NCBI RefSeq assembly: GCF_016680995.1
Contig: NZ_JAEQMG010000040.1
Location: 62,001 to 126,000 of the forward strand
DNA length: 64,000 nucleotides
DNA from: Ruminococcus difficilis
GTDB lineage: Bacteria; Bacillota_A; Clostridia; Oscillospirales; Acutalibacteraceae
Direction: 5' to 3'
Below, in pieces: positions 63,610 to 64,000 of this stretch. The notes beneath the pieces are model-generated. The model ran no database searches, was not told the origin of the DNA, and saw only the letters and a program-made list of their open reading frames with translations. Made by a program: the position numbers and the translations under genes. The number at the start of each line of letters is the position of its first letter. Within the stretch, counting starts at the first letter, position 1.

Positions 63610-64000
63610 ATGTGCAAAATATCTGAAATAATTAATTTGAATAATCGCCTACATACTTCAAGCGGACATACGATAGATGATCCTTATTTGGAACAACGCT
63701 TTAAACAATCGGTTGAGTGGTACATACGAAAAGCTAAACAGGTGAAGTTTATTTACTTTCTTTTAAGTATTATCGGGATAGTTGTTCCTGCAACAATTCC
63801 GATAATTAATAGTGTATTATGTTATAGCGAAAAAACAAGATTGATCGTAAATTGTCTGTCTTTTGTTACATCTGTATCAGCGGCATTATTATCATTAATA
63901 AAAGCCAAGGAGAAGTGGCTCCATTTTAGATGTGTTGCTGAGCTACTGCAGTCTGAATTGAGTCTTTACGCAGAAGGTGTCGGACGCTATCGTGATAAAT
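63610..64000 (+). CDS. DUF4231/SLATT-like two-helix membrane protein (3' end missing)
   Basis: The frame runs from ATG 63610 (GAAGGAAG at 63598) off the end of the window; 130 residues are visible. Two membrane helices ('FIYFLLSIIGIVVPATIPII' and 'LIVNCLSFVTSVSAALLSLI') are followed by 'KAKEKWLHFRCVAELLQSEL' and 'YAEGVGRYRD', the DUF4231/SLATT signature. SLATT proteins are predicted pore-forming effectors in nucleotide-signalling defence systems, or occur alone. The partner, if any, would lie to the right. Confidence 0.72.
   Translation, partial: MCKISEIINLNNRLHTSSGHTIDDPYLEQRFKQSVEWYIRKAKQVKFIYFLLSIIGIVVPATIPIINSVLCYSEKTRLIVNCLSFVTSVSAALLSLIKAKEKWLHFRCVAELLQSELSLYAEGVGRYRDK

Noticed and set aside
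14695..64000. The missing first 30 codons of spoVT at a right-hand att site
   Set aside because: By eye I found no minus-strand sequence encoding an AbrB-type 'GRVVIPKEIRR' motif in the AT-rich gaps; an automated search is needed to be certain.

Overview
The window looks like chromosome from a spore-forming, polysaccharide-degrading gut Clostridium relative (Ruminococcus-like Oscillospiraceae). The evidence is secreted proteins ending in type I dockerins (1-2682 and 60891-62690), the sporulation genes spoVAD and spoVT, Gram-positive style ribosome sites and promoters, and phosphocholine and surface-glycan genes typical of Firmicutes. Genes before about 14.7 kb and the dockerin gene near 62 kb are visibly richer in G+C. 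The stretch from about 14.8 to 60.8 kb is AT-rich with many ATGA/TAATG overlaps, and reads as an acquired surface-polysaccharide island.

Layout. 1-2682: 3' part of a repeat-dockerin surface protein. 2903-5846: nucleotidyltransferase / VanZ-like / nucleotidyltransferase cassette. 5963-7063: spoVAD. 7135-11366: compact type II-C CRISPR-Cas locus with a tracrRNA and its promoter, a 1087-residue Cas9 with all catalytic residues, a 41-codon stump of cas1, no cas2, and an 8-repeat/7-spacer array read from the minus strand. 11389-12213: endonuclease IV. 12268-12514: a MITE-like element. 12529-14694: a serine recombinase whose reading frame runs directly into the last 150 codons of spoVT, so spoVT is interrupted as in 'skin'-type intervening elements. 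14940-18986: choline uptake and activation operon. 19099-20695: second VanZ and a frameshifted acyltransferase. 21018-56592: main glycan cluster. 56891-58514: anti-phage dCTP deaminase-like gene and a small overlapping ORF. 58817-60454: XRE regulator with tandem palindromic operators, a predicted structured RNA and two small proteins. 60891-62690: secreted transglutaminase-like dockerin protein. 63610-end: start of a DUF4231/SLATT-like 2-TM protein, probably a defence effector.

How the glycan genes fit together. A priming sugar-phosphate transferase starts the repeat unit on undecaprenyl phosphate. Several GT2/GT4 enzymes extend it. WecB and Ugd supply UDP-ManNAc and UDP-GlcA. RmlA and RmlB feed an NDP-hexose 2,3-dehydratase, a Gfo/Idh ketoreductase and a DegT aminotransferase, which predicts a dTDP-2-deoxy (probably 4-amino-2,4,6-trideoxy) hexose instead of rhamnose (no rmlC or rmlD is seen). 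Two pyruvyltransferases, acyltransferases, an FkbH-like protein and a LicD phosphocholine transferase decorate the chain. A Wzx flippase and an EpsG-type polymerase export and polymerise it. A GtrB-like enzyme, an SMR pair and two large GT-C-like membrane proteins probably add a side branch from a lipid-linked sugar outside the cell. The lic operon provides CDP-choline for LicD.

Most notable: the recombinase-spoVT in-frame junction, the antibiotic-style 2-deoxysugar pathway in a surface glycan locus, the adaptation-less GeoCas9-like system with repeat-borne promoters, the G9 tract in a pyruvyltransferase, the FkbH protein with a Cys-rich N-terminus and no carrier protein nearby, and the predicted 59.6 kb RNA. 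All calls rest on reading the sequence and recalled family motifs; no searches were run.
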